A stretch of DNA of 63,719 bases from Acidimicrobiia bacterium (GCA_009841105.1 VXMM01000013.1:1-63719), one strand, 5' to 3'. Positions 16,656 through 26,032 are shown, counted from the stretch's first letter. Program-made: numbers and translations. The notes: generated from the letters alone by a model not told the origin.

Positions 16656-17558
16656 TTAGGCATCGAGCTTGTAGAGGCTGGCAGCGGTACCTCCCATAAT
16701 CGCGGCCAGTTCCTCGTCCGAGAAGGGTTCGGAGCCCTGCTGCTCGGCGACATCGTTGACCCTCCGGTAGAGCTCCGGCACCGCCGCGAAGTCCCTGTCG
16801 ATGCGGACCTTGTCGCTGTTGCCCGAGCCGTACATGGCCCGGTCGGTCGCCACGTACGACCTGAGCATGGCGAGGGCGTCATGAAGCGGCTCGGGCGCTC
16901 CGCCGGCGAAGTGGCAGAGATCGGCATGGAAGTTGGGATGCTTCGCCACCATCAGGATCCCCTTGGTCACCCAGGGCCAGTTGATGACGACGATGACCTT
17001 CATATCGCGGAAGCGCCGTCCGATACCGTCCAGCAGGAACGGATCGCCCAACTCCAGTGACGCGTTGATGATGGGGGTCCATCCCGTGAAGAAATGCACC
17101 GGGATGTCCAGTTCGATGGCCTTCTCGTATAGCGGGTCCAGGGTGCGGTCGTTCGGGGAGTAGAGCTGGTAGCTGGGAACGAGCTTGAGGGCCCGGAAGT
17201 CCAGTTCCTGCACGCACCGCTCCAGTTCCTCGACCGCCCAGGGGATGCCCCGCATCGGATCGATGCAGGCAACGCCCTTCAGCCGGTCCGGGTACTTGGC
17301 GACCTGGTCGGCCGTGTAGTCGTTCGGTACGTACACCTCATACTCGTCGGGATGGTCGGGATGGAAGGTGGTCCGACGGATGTCGCTCCCCTGGACCATC
17401 CCGATGTCGATGCCCGAACTGTCGAGCAGGTCCACCATCCACTCCCCATCGGTGGTGCCGTACTCGACCCCGTACGGCCTGTACAACTCCTGCATCCACC
17501 AATGGGGAACCTGCTCCGGCACCTCGGTGAGGTGTAGATGGCAATCTACGGTGACCAT
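16656..17558 (-). CDS. Amidohydrolase_2 family protein, paralogue 1 (variant metal site)
   Basis: This 300-aa TIM-barrel protein is one of five close paralogues in the window. It starts MVTVDCHLHL, with the HxH pair at 7 and 9. The later ligands differ from the family: the position of the third His (about 157) is Phe in HFFTGW, the fourth (about 192) is Ile in VIVVINWPW, and the GSD aspartate is Gly in YGSGNSD. The HPDHP segment (66-70) and AKHPNF are conserved among paralogues. The ATG at 17558 was chosen because it aligns with the other copies. It lies just upstream of the PhyH gene on the same strand, and divergent from permease module B. Confidence 0.85.
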   Translation of the reverse strand: MVTVDCHLHLTEVPEQVPHWWMQELYRPYGVEYGTTDGEWMVDLLDSSGIDIGMVQGSDIRRTTFHPDHPDEYEVYVPNDYTADQVAKYPDRLKGVACIDPMRGIPWAVEELERCVQELDFRALKLVPSYQLYSPNDRTLDPLYEKAIELDIPVHFFTGWTPIINASLELGDPFLLDGIGRRFRDMKVIVVINWPWVTKGILMVAKHPNFHADLCHFAGGAPEPLHDALAMLRSYVATDRAMYGSGNSDKVRIDRDFAAVPELYRRVNDVAEQQGSEPFSDEELAAIMGGTAASLYKLDA

Positions 17559-17729
17559 GGGCTCTCCTGCGGGTGTCGGGCGGGATCGGAGCGGGCGTAC
17601 CGGTAGGAGAATAGACAGGGATCGGACGACGGACACCGACGGTCTGGCACGTGGCGCGCTGTGGCGGAGGCCACAAGGGATGGATACACTCGACGGCCGG
17701 CGGGCAGCCGAGGCGTGAGGAGACCTGTC

Positions 17730-17816
17730 GTGCCGCAGACGAACGAGGCTCAGTTTCCTACGCCGCCGCCGTCAGGCCGGTCCGGAGCCGCGGGCACTCG
17801 AGCCTCGGTCCGTTGA
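17730..17816 (+). CDS. Possible 28-aa leader peptide before the permease
   Basis: A GTG at 17730 is preceded by GTGAGGAGA and opens a 28-codon frame ending in a TGA that overlaps the ATG of the permease (TGATG). The permease ATG itself has no good ribosome-binding site, so coupling through this short ORF would explain its translation. The peptide, rich in Pro, Ala and Gly, has no recognisable feature. Confidence 0.3.
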   Translation: MPQTNEAQFPTPPPSGRSGAAGTRASVR

Positions 17817-18583
17817 TGTCATCGAACCCGGCGAGGGCGTCCTCTCAAGCCTCCATGGTCCTGCTCGGCGCCGTGGGCGTCCTGCTCATGATGGGCGTCT
17901 GGGAACTGGTGGGCCGGCTCGAGCTCCTTGGACGCAACTGGCAACCCCTCTCGACCGTGGTCCGGGCGTTCCTGGACAACCTTCCTGTCTTCGGCAGGGC
18001 CACCAGGGCCACCACCATCGACGCAGGCAAGGGATTCGTCGCCGGGATCCTGCTGGGACTGGCGCTCGCGGTGCTCGGGCTGCTCGCGCCGGCGCTGAAT
18101 CGCGGTATCGGCCGGATGGCGACCCTGGTCAACTCGATACCGTGGATCGCTCTCGGGCCCGTCCTGGTGATGGTCGTGTCGCAGGAGACCGTGCCCTTCA
18201 CGTTCGCCTTGCTGGCCGTCTTCTTCGCCAGCTTCATCGCCATCACCTCGGGCTTCTATCTCGCCCGCCAGGCTCACCATGACCTCCTAACCAGCCTGGG
18301 ATCGTCCCGCTGGACCAGATTCCGGCGGTTGCAGCTCCCGGTCGCGGTGCCGTCGCTGATCTATGCCGCCAAACTCGGGGCGCCCGCGGCGATGTTCGGC
18401 GTGGTCTTCGGAGAGTGGTTCGGCTCATCGCGTCCGGGACTCGGCGCCCTGATAGTCACCTCGATGCGGAGTCTCCGCGCCGACCGCCTGTGGGCGGCGG
18501 CTGCTCTCACGTCCCTGATCGCCATCACGGTGTTCGCGGTCTTCGCCGCCCTCGAGAGGGCCGCGCTCAACCGGTTCCGCTGA
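17816..18583 (+). CDS. ABC transporter permease, SsuC/TauC type (module B, first gene)
   Basis: The 255-aa integral membrane protein has about six hydrophobic spans and the coupling motif LTSLGSSRWTRFRRLQLPVAVPSL, preceded by VNSIPWIALGPVLVMV. Its length is that of a standard SsuC. It is strongly similar to the first half of the fused permease at 34414-36009 (shared VNSIPWIALGP and AKLGAPAAMFGVVFGEWFG). The stop overlaps the ATG of the second permease. Confidence 0.88.
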   Translation: MSSNPARASSQASMVLLGAVGVLLMMGVWELVGRLELLGRNWQPLSTVVRAFLDNLPVFGRATRATTIDAGKGFVAGILLGLALAVLGLLAPALNRGIGRMATLVNSIPWIALGPVLVMVVSQETVPFTFALLAVFFASFIAITSGFYLARQAHHDLLTSLGSSRWTRFRRLQLPVAVPSLIYAAKLGAPAAMFGVVFGEWFGSSRPGLGALIVTSMRSLRADRLWAAAALTSLIAITVFAVFAALERAALNRFR

Positions 18584-19413
18584 TGCCCACCGATCGGACA
18601 CCCGCCGCCGTCAAGGATCCGTCGACCCGGACGGGCCTCGATGGTGGCTCCCGGTTGCCGGCCGTTCGGTCGCTGGCGCGCCGCTTCCTGGTCGCAATCT
18701 GGCCTTACGCGCTGGTGATCGCCGCCTGGCAGGCATGGGTGACCATCGGTGGTGTGCACCGGCTCGTGATCCCGCCGCCGGGCTCCGTGGCATTCGACAT
18801 CTGGTCGGCCCCGGGCGAGTACTGGTCCTACGGTTGGCGGACCGTCCTCGAAGCCGCTGCCGGTCTCGCCATCGGGACCGCCATCGGAGTGGCCGCCGCC
18901 ATCGCCGTGTGGTTCTCCCAGGTGCTCCGCGGCCTGCTGACGACCTCCATGATCCTGCTCTACTCCGCTCCCATCGTGGCCACGATTCCAATCATGGCGA
19001 AGGTGCTGGGCTACACCCCCACCACGGTTCTCGCCATTGCGGCCATCGTGTCGATGTTCCCCACGTTCGTTCTCGTCAACTCCGGCCTGCTGGACCTGCC
19101 TGCGGGTTCGTCGGACGTCTTCCGGAGTCTCGGGGCACCGCGCAAGGTGCAGCTGCTGAGGCTGGCCTTACCTGCCGCGATGCCGAACTTCCTGGTCGCC
19201 TTCCGCCTCAACGCGGCGGTCGCGTTCATCGCGGCGGTCATCGGTGAGTACCTGACCGGCGTCCGGGGCCTGGGCTGGTTGTTCGCGCTCTCGTTCAGCC
19301 GGTTCGATGTCGACCGGGCCTGGGGTGCGGCGATGGTCATCATCGCCCTGTCGATCCTCTCCTACGCAGCCGCCAGCCGGGTCGAGGAACGGGGTATCGA
19401 GCGCTGGACCTGA
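18583..19413 (+). CDS. ABC transporter permease, SsuC/TauC type (module B, second gene)
   Basis: The 276-aa permease has a hydrophilic 40-residue N-terminus and the coupling motif VFRSLGAPRKVQLLRLALPAAM. It parallels the second half of the fused permease at 34414-36009 (shared SMFPTFVLV, IGEYLTG/LGEYLTG and GLGWLFALS). The start overlaps the first permease stop (TGATG), so the two are made together, presumably as a heterodimer. The binding-protein gene follows about 195 bp later. Confidence 0.88.
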   Translation: MPTDRTPAAVKDPSTRTGLDGGSRLPAVRSLARRFLVAIWPYALVIAAWQAWVTIGGVHRLVIPPPGSVAFDIWSAPGEYWSYGWRTVLEAAAGLAIGTAIGVAAAIAVWFSQVLRGLLTTSMILLYSAPIVATIPIMAKVLGYTPTTVLAIAAIVSMFPTFVLVNSGLLDLPAGSSDVFRSLGAPRKVQLLRLALPAAMPNFLVAFRLNAAVAFIAAVIGEYLTGVRGLGWLFALSFSRFDVDRAWGAAMVIIALSILSYAAASRVEERGIERWT

Positions 19414-19609
19414 GCGGGGCGCGGTCTCGGCGTCCTCACCAGCCGGATGTATTCATGGGACACCCTCGTTCGTGCCGTGTGCCGGGCTCTCCAAGTTGGC
19501 GGCGAACCCGCATCGGTATGCTTACCCGAGCCCGCGGATCGGCTCGTCCCGAATCCGCGCACGTAACGGACCATGAAATGTCGAAGTGCGACTACCAGGA
19601 GGAGGACGC

Positions 19610-20785
19610 ATGATCACCCAGAGAAGACGGGTCAAGTGGATATCGGTAGTTGCGCTCCTCGCGCTGTTGGCAGCCGCCTGCGGAGGCGACGAGACTGCCG
19701 AGACGCAGGCAACGCAGGCCACGGCCGCGCCAACCACCACCGCCGCGCCGACCACGACCGAGGCGGCTCCGGCTACAACCGAGGCTCCGACCACCACGGC
19801 CGCGCCAACCACCACCGCGGCGCCCGCGCCCGCCGAGCCGACCGACATCAGGCTGAGGCTCAGCTGGATCGCCGACCCCGGCTTCATGGGGCTCTACGAG
19901 GCCGTCGAGCAGGGCTTCTTCGATGACGAGAATATCCACGTCACGATCGAGCATGGCGGCCCGAACGTGCCCAACTCGACCCAGGTGGTTGCGGGCGGAG
20001 CAGCCGATATCGGCGTCACCGATCCGTTCTCGCTCGCTCTGGCCATGTCTGAGGGGGCCGACTTCGTGGTGTTCGGCGTCAGGATGCAGTCCGACCCGAC
20101 CGGCATCGGCTCGCTCTGCGACAACCCGATCAACTCGCCGGCCGACATCGCCGGAAAGAAGATCGCAGGTGGTACCACCGACGGATTCCTGATCGATGCG
20201 CTGCTGGTCGCCAACGGGCTCGAGCCCGGTACCTACGAGCTGATTCCGGCCGGCTGGGACATGTCGCCGGTGGTCGACGGAACGGTCGACGGCATGCTGA
20301 TCTGGGTCAACAGCCATCCGCTCCCGCTGAACGCGCAGGGGATCTGCAACGTCAGCTGGACGTTCAGCGAGATGGGCCTGCCCGCCTACCAGGACCTGTT
20401 CTTCACGACTAGGGAGTTCATGGACGACAACCGGGACGCTATCGTGGGCTTCCTCCGGGCCAACATCAGAGGCTGGGAATACGCCTTCAACGATCCTGCC
20501 CACGCCATCGATCTGGTGATGAACACGTGGGGCGGAGTCGACCTCGGCTTGGTCCTCGAGGACCAGTTCCCGATCCACGAAGCACAGATCCCCCTGATGA
20601 CCAGTCCCCTCACCGATGAGAAGGGCCTGTTCTGGTTCGATCTCGACCAGATCCAGAACATCCAGAACGGTTACGTCATAACGGCTACCGGGCTCGAGTC
20701 GGTTCCGGACGCGGCCGACGTCTACGACATATCGATCCTCGAGGATGCTTACGCGGGCTGCGGATCTTCGCTGCTCGACTGCTAG
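19610..20785 (+). CDS. ABC transporter substrate-binding lipoprotein, NMT1/THI5-like (module B)
   Basis: From the ATG at 19610 (AGGAGGAGG upstream) the product is 391 aa. A lipoprotein signal ends in LAAACGG, with the lipidated Cys at about residue 23. It is followed by a flexible Thr/Ala/Pro/Glu linker of about 45 residues and then the periplasmic-binding fold: LRLSWIADPGFMGLYEA, a GGAADIGVTD hinge region, and a C-terminal disulfide-like C-x6-C. This is the NMT1/THI5/SsuA-like family that binds pyrimidines, riboflavin-like compounds, sulfonates or nitrate; the ligand here is not known. A strong terminator hairpin follows the gene. Confidence 0.87.
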   Translation: MITQRRRVKWISVVALLALLAAACGGDETAETQATQATAAPTTTAAPTTTEAAPATTEAPTTTAAPTTTAAPAPAEPTDIRLRLSWIADPGFMGLYEAVEQGFFDDENIHVTIEHGGPNVPNSTQVVAGGAADIGVTDPFSLALAMSEGADFVVFGVRMQSDPTGIGSLCDNPINSPADIAGKKIAGGTTDGFLIDALLVANGLEPGTYELIPAGWDMSPVVDGTVDGMLIWVNSHPLPLNAQGICNVSWTFSEMGLPAYQDLFFTTREFMDDNRDAIVGFLRANIRGWEYAFNDPAHAIDLVMNTWGGVDLGLVLEDQFPIHEAQIPLMTSPLTDEKGLFWFDLDQIQNIQNGYVITATGLESVPDAADVYDISILEDAYAGCGSSLLDC

Positions 20786-20811
20786 AAGCGAGTTCTCGAC
20801 CAGATAGAAGA

Positions 20812-20856
20812 GCGCTGCCTCTCCGAGAGGAGAGGCAGCGCCTCTTTCTCCTATTT
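20812..20856 (+). terminator. Rho-independent terminator after the module B binding protein
   Basis: A 13-bp perfect stem, GCGCTGCCTCTCC paired with its complement around a GAGA loop (20812-20841), is followed by a pyrimidine tract, CTCTTTCTCC. It separates the binding-protein gene from the convergent amidohydrolase paralogue 2. Confidence 0.85.
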
Positions 20857-20878
20857 ACCGGGGCCGGCTAGGCCTGAT

Positions 20879-21781
20879 CTACAGACCGAGCTTGTACAGC
20901 CGGTTGGCGGTACCTCCCATGATGGCGTCCATCTCGTCGTCTGAGATCTCGGCCGTGCCCCGCCTGGCGGCGACCTCGTTCACGGCGTGGAACAGCTCGG
21001 GGACGGTCGCCACGTTCTTGCCGATCCTGATCTTGTCGTTCCCGTCCGATCCGTACAGGGCCCGGTCGATGCAGCCGAAGTCCTTGATCTTCAGCAGAGC
21101 GTCGTAGAGCTGCTCCGCGCTCCCCCCGCCGAACCACGCCAGGTCCATGTAGAAGTTCGGATGGCGGGCAGCAACGGCGATCCCCTCATCGATCCAAGGA
21201 AAGGCCAGGTAGAAAACGACCTTCAGGTCGCGGAGCTCCCTACCCACGTCGTCCAGCAGGATCGGATTCGAGTACTTGAGCGGAGCGTTGATGATCGGCG
21301 TCCACCCCGTGAAGAGATCCACGGGGACGTCTAGCTCGATGCACTTCTCGTAGAACGGATACACCCTGCGGTCGTTGATGGCGTGGTCGTGGTAGGCGGT
21401 CTTGAGAGCGAGGGCCACGAACCCGTGCTCCCTGATGAAGTACTCGGTCTCGGCCAGGGCATCCTGCGGATCACGCAAAGGATCGACCGCCACCTGGCCC
21501 CGGAGCCGGTCCGGGTGCTTCGCCACCTCTTGGGCAATCCACTCGTTGGGGATGTAGACGCCGTGGTCGCCGGGATGGTCCGGATGCGAGGTGGTGCGCC
21601 GGATGTCGCCGCCCTGAACGATCGCTATGTCGACTCCGGCGGCGTCGATCATGTCCACGATGTCCTGGCCATACCGGGAGACCCCCGTGCCTCCGTACGG
21701 CAGGTACATCTCCTCCATCCACCACTTGGGGACCTGGCTCGGCGTCAAACCGATGTACTGGTGGCAGTCGACGGTAACCAT
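20879..21781 (-). CDS. Amidohydrolase_2 family protein, paralogue 2 (variant metal site)
   Basis: The protein is 300 aa, the same length as paralogues 1 and 5. It begins MVTVDCHQYIG, so the usual HxH pair is His7-Gln-Tyr9 with only one histidine left. The third and fourth metal-site histidines are also absent (DLFTGW, and VVFYLAFPW). The later aspartate is retained in YGSDGNDK. The ATG at 21781 aligns with the other copies; the frame is open upstream. It is convergent with module B across the terminator. It is either an enzyme with a rearranged metal site or a non-catalytic relative. Confidence 0.83.
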   Translation of the reverse strand: MVTVDCHQYIGLTPSQVPKWWMEEMYLPYGGTGVSRYGQDIVDMIDAAGVDIAIVQGGDIRRTTSHPDHPGDHGVYIPNEWIAQEVAKHPDRLRGQVAVDPLRDPQDALAETEYFIREHGFVALALKTAYHDHAINDRRVYPFYEKCIELDVPVDLFTGWTPIINAPLKYSNPILLDDVGRELRDLKVVFYLAFPWIDEGIAVAARHPNFYMDLAWFGGGSAEQLYDALLKIKDFGCIDRALYGSDGNDKIRIGKNVATVPELFHAVNEVAARRGTAEISDDEMDAIMGGTANRLYKLGL

Positions 21782-21926
21782 GGTCGCTCCTAGTGGTAGA
21801 TTGCCTGCCGCCTGCGGCGTGGGCTTGATCCGGCACAGTACTAGCCGAGACCGGCCGGCCGGGACCAGACCCGGCCAGCGAGTGGCATAGAATCCGGCCA
21901 CGCGCACCGGTCTGACCGTCGAGGAC

Positions 21927-22316
21927 GTGGGTGACCTGCTCGACCGCCCGCTCCTGGCGACGCTCGCCACCTACCGCCGGGACGGTCTGGTCCTCCTCTC
22001 GCCCGTGTGGTTCGAATGGAGGGAGGGCGGGTTCAACATCGGTATCGGCCGCAACGACGTGAAGGCGAGGCACCTGAGGCGTGACCCGCGGGCGTCGGTC
22101 GTGGTGGCGGAGGCCGAACCGCCGCTCCGCGGCCTCGAGATAAGGGGTCGCGCTCGGCTGCTGCCCCAGAGTCGGGAGGTCGATCGCCGGATCGTCGAGC
22201 GCTACATCGGCGCGGCGAAGGCAGACGAGTACCTGGCCACGCTACCTCCGGGAACGCTCGTCCGGCTCGAACCCGGCGAGTTCAGAGCCTGGGACTACGC
22301 TGACGAGCATCACTGA
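21927..22316 (+). CDS. PPOX-class (pyridoxamine 5'-phosphate oxidase-like) flavin/F420-binding protein
   Basis: The 129-aa single-domain split-barrel protein has LLDRPLLATLATYRRDGLVLLSPVWFEW at the start (the dimeric FMN/F420-binding strand pair) and later VKARHLRRDPRASVVV and RARLLPQ, as in PPOX-family F420-dependent reductases. An in-frame stop lies about 40 bases upstream, so the GTG at 21927 is the most likely start. The substrate is not predictable. It lies upstream of the ABC-2 exporter genes on the same strand. Confidence 0.78.
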   Translation: MGDLLDRPLLATLATYRRDGLVLLSPVWFEWREGGFNIGIGRNDVKARHLRRDPRASVVVAEAEPPLRGLEIRGRARLLPQSREVDRRIVERYIGAAKADEYLATLPPGTLVRLEPGEFRAWDYADEHH

Positions 22317-22382
22317 ACCGGAGCCCGGCCATCCGCTGATCCGCTCGAGACCGGTTCGTGCGCCCCCTACACTACGCCGCCG

Positions 22383-23168
22383 ATGGTCACCAACAGTCCT
22401 TCGACCCATCTCGCTCACGAGGACTCGGGTTTCCTCACCGCTAGGGGCCTCAGCAGGAGCTTCGATGGCGCGCTGGTGGTCGACGACGTCTCTTTCTCCA
22501 TCGGACGGCAGGAGATATTCGGGTTGCTAGGCCCCAACGGGGCCGGCAAGACGACCACGATCAGAATGCTCTCCACCGTGCTGGCGCCCGACGCGGGCGA
22601 CGTGACCATCGGCGGCCACTCGGTGCTGCGGGAGGCGGACGAGGTGCGGAAGATCATCGGCGTCTGCCCCCAGGAACTCGCCCTCTACGAGGAGTTATCG
22701 GCCCGGGACAATCTCGTCTTCTTCGGACGGATGGCGGGACTCGGTCGTAGGGAGGCGAAGGATGCCGCCGCCGAGAACCTGGGGTTCGTCGGGCTGCTCG
22801 ACCGCGCGTCGGACGCGGTTCGGAAGTTCTCTGGGGGCATGAAGCGGCGTGTCAACATCGCGGTGGCCCTGATGAGCAGGCCGCAACTCCTGTTCCTGGA
22901 CGAGCCCACGGTTGGAGTCGACCCGCAGTCCCGCAACCACATCTTCGAGACGATCCTGCGGCTCCGGGACGAGGGCATGACCCTGCTCTATACCACGCAC
23001 TACATGGAGGAGGCCGACCGGCTGTGCGACAACATCGGCGTGATGGACCACGGCCGGCTCATCGCGCTGGACACACCCGTAGGGCTCAAGTCCGCGATCG
23101 GCGATCCCGACGAAGTCACGCTGGAACAGGTCTTCCTCAACCTCACGGGCCGCAGTCTCCGCGACTGA
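22383..23168 (+). CDS. ABC-2 type exporter ATP-binding protein (DrrA/CcmA-like)
   Basis: The 261-aa ATPase has Walker A GPNGAGKTT near residue 50, a Q-loop CPQELALYEEL, signature FSGGMKRR, Walker B LLFLDEPTVGVDP and the switch His in LLYTTHYMEEAD, all in the expected order for daunorubicin-type exporters. It ends one base before the ATG of the first of two ABC-2 permeases, forming a three-gene export operon. The cargo is unknown. Confidence 0.9.
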   Translation: MVTNSPSTHLAHEDSGFLTARGLSRSFDGALVVDDVSFSIGRQEIFGLLGPNGAGKTTTIRMLSTVLAPDAGDVTIGGHSVLREADEVRKIIGVCPQELALYEELSARDNLVFFGRMAGLGRREAKDAAAENLGFVGLLDRASDAVRKFSGGMKRRVNIAVALMSRPQLLFLDEPTVGVDPQSRNHIFETILRLRDEGMTLLYTTHYMEEADRLCDNIGVMDHGRLIALDTPVGLKSAIGDPDEVTLEQVFLNLTGRSLRD

Positions 23169-23169
23169 C

Positions 23170-24339
23170 ATGCTCCGGCCACTTTCCATTGCCTGGATCG
23201 AGCTGAAAAGGTTCGGCGCGGACCGTGGCGCCCTCGCATTCGGCATAGCCCTCCCCATAGCCCTCTTCGCATTGATGTACGGCGCCTTCGGCCAGGGCGT
23301 GTCCTTCAGCGCGACGGCGAACATGGTCGACCTGGACGGCGGCCCCGTTGCCGCCGAGCTGATCGACCGTGTCTCCGCCTTCGACGGGTTGGAGGTGGAG
23401 ATGCTCACCGAAGCGGGGGCCGACGCGGCACTGGACCGCTCGCAGATCCTGACGGCGGTGTTCATCCCCGCCGGGTTCTCGGACAGGCTGGAGGCAGGCG
23501 AGCCGGCGTCCGTACTCTTCAAGCGGCGCGGCTCCGGGGGAGACTCGGGCCAGGTCGCCTCGCAGATCGTGCAGGGCCTGGCGCAGGACATCGCCGCCGA
23601 GTTCGAGATACGCGAGCTGGTGCGCAGCCGGCTCGACGGCAGGGACGTCCCGGAGGCCGAGATCGTGGCGACTGTCGGGGCTCTAATGGAACAGGCCGGC
23701 GTTGCTCCCGCCGTCGCGGTCGAGGTCCGGGCTGTGGGCGAGGAACAGAACGTGCTGGACAGGCTCATCCCGGGCGTGCTGACGATGTTCCTGATGTTCG
23801 CCGCCACCATCTCCGCCGCATCGATCATAACGGAGCGCAATGCGGGGACGCTGGAGCGTCTCCTCACGACCCGGCTCTCGGTGAACCAGCTCTTCGTGGG
23901 CAAGTTCCTGGCGAGCTCCGGAAGAGCGATGGTCCAGGCCCTGATACTTCTCTCCCTGGCTTTTGCCGTCCTCAGGGTGGGCGACGCCGCCACGTTCGCG
24001 CAGGTGGTGGCATTCAGCCTGCTCATCTCCGCGGCGGTCAGCTCGCTCGGTCTGGTGGTGGCGGGCCTGGCCCGGACCGAGGACCAGGCGACATGGGGGT
24101 CGGTCTTCCTGACCATGACCCTGACCGTCTTCAGCGGCACCTTCGTCAGTGTGGGAGAGACGGGGGTTTTGGCGTTCCTAAGCAAGCTCACCCCGAACAA
24201 GTACGCCATCGACGCCATAGGCGACATCCTGGCGGGCAGCGGCGGGCTGGTCGGACAGGGACCGGAAGCCGCCATCCTGGGAGGCATCGCGGTGGTCGGC
24301 GTCCTCGTGGCCCGTGTGGCCTTCCGCACGGCGCAGTAG
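23170..24339 (+). CDS. ABC-2 type transporter permease
   Basis: The 389-aa membrane protein has an N-terminal span after SIAWIELKRFGADRGAL, a large extracellular domain, and five C-terminal spans. The ABC-2 motif ERNAGTLERLLTTRLSVNQLFVGKFL precedes the spans. Near the C-terminus, LSKLTPNKYAIDAI is typical of YhgE/Pip-like and DrrB-like permeases. It pairs with the following permease. Confidence 0.87.
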   Translation: MLRPLSIAWIELKRFGADRGALAFGIALPIALFALMYGAFGQGVSFSATANMVDLDGGPVAAELIDRVSAFDGLEVEMLTEAGADAALDRSQILTAVFIPAGFSDRLEAGEPASVLFKRRGSGGDSGQVASQIVQGLAQDIAAEFEIRELVRSRLDGRDVPEAEIVATVGALMEQAGVAPAVAVEVRAVGEEQNVLDRLIPGVLTMFLMFAATISAASIITERNAGTLERLLTTRLSVNQLFVGKFLASSGRAMVQALILLSLAFAVLRVGDAATFAQVVAFSLLISAAVSSLGLVVAGLARTEDQATWGSVFLTMTLTVFSGTFVSVGETGVLAFLSKLTPNKYAIDAIGDILAGSGGLVGQGPEAAILGGIAVVGVLVARVAFRTAQ

Positions 24340-24352
24340 GGGGAACGTCGAC

Positions 24353-25534
24353 TTGAGACTCGTGCTGAGGCAGTCGCTCATCATCGCCGCGAAGGACACG
24401 CGGGTGTTCCTCAAGGATTGGTTCGGACTCGGGTTCGCCCTGCTCTTCCCGCTCATGTTCGTGCTCGGCTTCTCCCTCGCGCTGCGCAACATCGGCCCCG
24501 GAGACGAGCGGCTCACGATCACTGTCGCGACCCAGGAGGAGGAAGGGGTAAGCCACCAGATCATCGGGGCACTCGCCGAGGAGAGCATCGTCGACCTGAC
24601 CGTGATGGAGTACGGCGCGGCCGTCCGGGCCGTGGAGGATGGGGACATCGGAGGGTTCGTCGCGTTTCCCGCCGACTTCACATCCGACCTGCAAGGAGGC
24701 CTTCCCACGAAGCTGGAGGTCGTCGCGCAGATCGGTGACCCGGAGACGGAAGCCGCGATCCTCGGGTTCGCGAACGCCGTAGCTGTGGCCTCCTCCAACA
24801 CGAGGACCGCCGTCCAGGCCATCGTGCAGCTTGCCGGCGAGGAGGCCTTGCCCCAGGACATGGCGGCCTTCGGACGGGACAGCGACCTGCTCCGCTTCGA
24901 GACCGAGCAGATCGGCCCCGTGGAGGCGTTCAACGCCGGTGACTTCACCGTGCCCGGCTACCTCACGATGTTCGTGTTCTTCGCCGCGGCCCTGGCCGCC
25001 GAGGCGATCACGAGGGAGCGGGCGAACCACACGATGGAGCGGCTCATGGCCAACGGCACCCGGCGGGAGTCGGTCGTGGTCGGCAAGTACCTGGGCTCCG
25101 TCTACCGCGGTGCCATGCAACTCGCCGTGCTCTGGGGAGTCGGCCTCGTCGCCTTCCGCATCGACCTCGGCTTCTCCCCCGCCACCGTCATCATGGTCTC
25201 CGTGCTGATGGTGCTGACCTCGGCAGCCTTCGGTGTGATGCTGGCAGGCCTGGTGCGCACTACGGCCAGCGCCAGTTCGGCGGCCGTGCTGGCTTCGCTG
25301 GTGCTCGCCCCCGTCGGGGGCTGCTGGTGGCCGCTGTTCGTCACGCCCGAGTGGATGCAGACCCTCGCGAGGATCACGCCGCACGGCTGGGCGAACTCGG
25401 CCTTCAACAAGCTGATGCTCTTCGGTGCCGGAGGCGGCGACGTGGTCCTGGAAATGGCGGCTCTGGCCGCTTTCGGCGTGGGCTTCCTGGTCATAGCTTT
25501 CGCTCGGTTCCGCCTGTCACCACACGCGTCCTGA
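24353..25534 (+). CDS. ABC-2 type transporter permease (second)
   Basis: The 393-aa membrane protein is homologous to the preceding gene, with the motif ERANHTMERLMANGTRRESVVVGKYL followed by five C-terminal spans and ITPHGWANSAFNKL. A TTG at 24353 with GGGGGAA upstream gives a natural start directly before RLVLRQSLIIAAKD. The open frame begins further back, within the previous gene. Together the ATPase and two permeases form a heteromeric exporter. Confidence 0.85.
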   Translation: MRLVLRQSLIIAAKDTRVFLKDWFGLGFALLFPLMFVLGFSLALRNIGPGDERLTITVATQEEEGVSHQIIGALAEESIVDLTVMEYGAAVRAVEDGDIGGFVAFPADFTSDLQGGLPTKLEVVAQIGDPETEAAILGFANAVAVASSNTRTAVQAIVQLAGEEALPQDMAAFGRDSDLLRFETEQIGPVEAFNAGDFTVPGYLTMFVFFAAALAAEAITRERANHTMERLMANGTRRESVVVGKYLGSVYRGAMQLAVLWGVGLVAFRIDLGFSPATVIMVSVLMVLTSAAFGVMLAGLVRTTASASSAAVLASLVLAPVGGCWWPLFVTPEWMQTLARITPHGWANSAFNKLMLFGAGGGDVVLEMAALAAFGVGFLVIAFARFRLSPHAS

Positions 25535-25706
25535 CCGCCCTACTCGACCAGGACTAACGCATAACAACCCAACCTCCCGGCTGCGAAACCCTCCACACAC
25601 ACCTCCGCATCGTCTTCCCAAGTTCGAGGCCGGACCTGCCCTGATCGGCATGGCCACCCCGCCGCGAAGACCGAGGCGCCTTCGCGCCGGCGGTACGTGC
25701 AGTCTC

Positions 25707-25963
25707 CTACGTCTGGCCGCCGTGCTTGTCGCCACCGTCGACACGGACCTCGCAGCCGGTCATGAAGCTCGCGAGGTCCGATGCGCAGAACAAGGCAACC
25801 CTCGCAACGTCGTCTGGCATGCCGACGCGGCCCAGCGGTAGCTCCCGGCTCATCTGCTCGGCCAGGTCGTCCAGGGCCCAGCCGCCGTCCGCGGCCGACT
25901 CCCGTGACCACCGCGGTGCGCCCACCAGAGTTACGAGTCCCTCGATTCGTCCCGTCGCTCCAT
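25707..25963 (-). pseudogene. Short-chain dehydrogenase remnant
   Basis: Pieces of an SDR remain in different frames. Reading from an ATG at 25963, MERRDESRDS is followed after a one-base shift by GGRTAVVTGVGRG, the cofactor glycine motif. This runs directly into the C-terminal LGRVGMPDDVARVALFCASD and a VDGG end in another frame, stopping at 25707. The central catalytic region with YxxxK (about 150-170 residues) is missing. The flanking 25535-25706 holds no gene that I can see. Confidence 0.55.
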
Positions 25964-26032
25964 GTCCGCGACGGCCACATCCACTTCCTTCGTCTTGTAC
26001 GGATCCGGCGCGCGAGCGACCGACGGTGGCGT

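Noticed and set aside
19414-19609. TPP or other riboswitch before the NMT1/THI5-like binding protein
   Set aside because: The conserved thi-box elements were not found, and the region shows only a strong ribosome-binding site.
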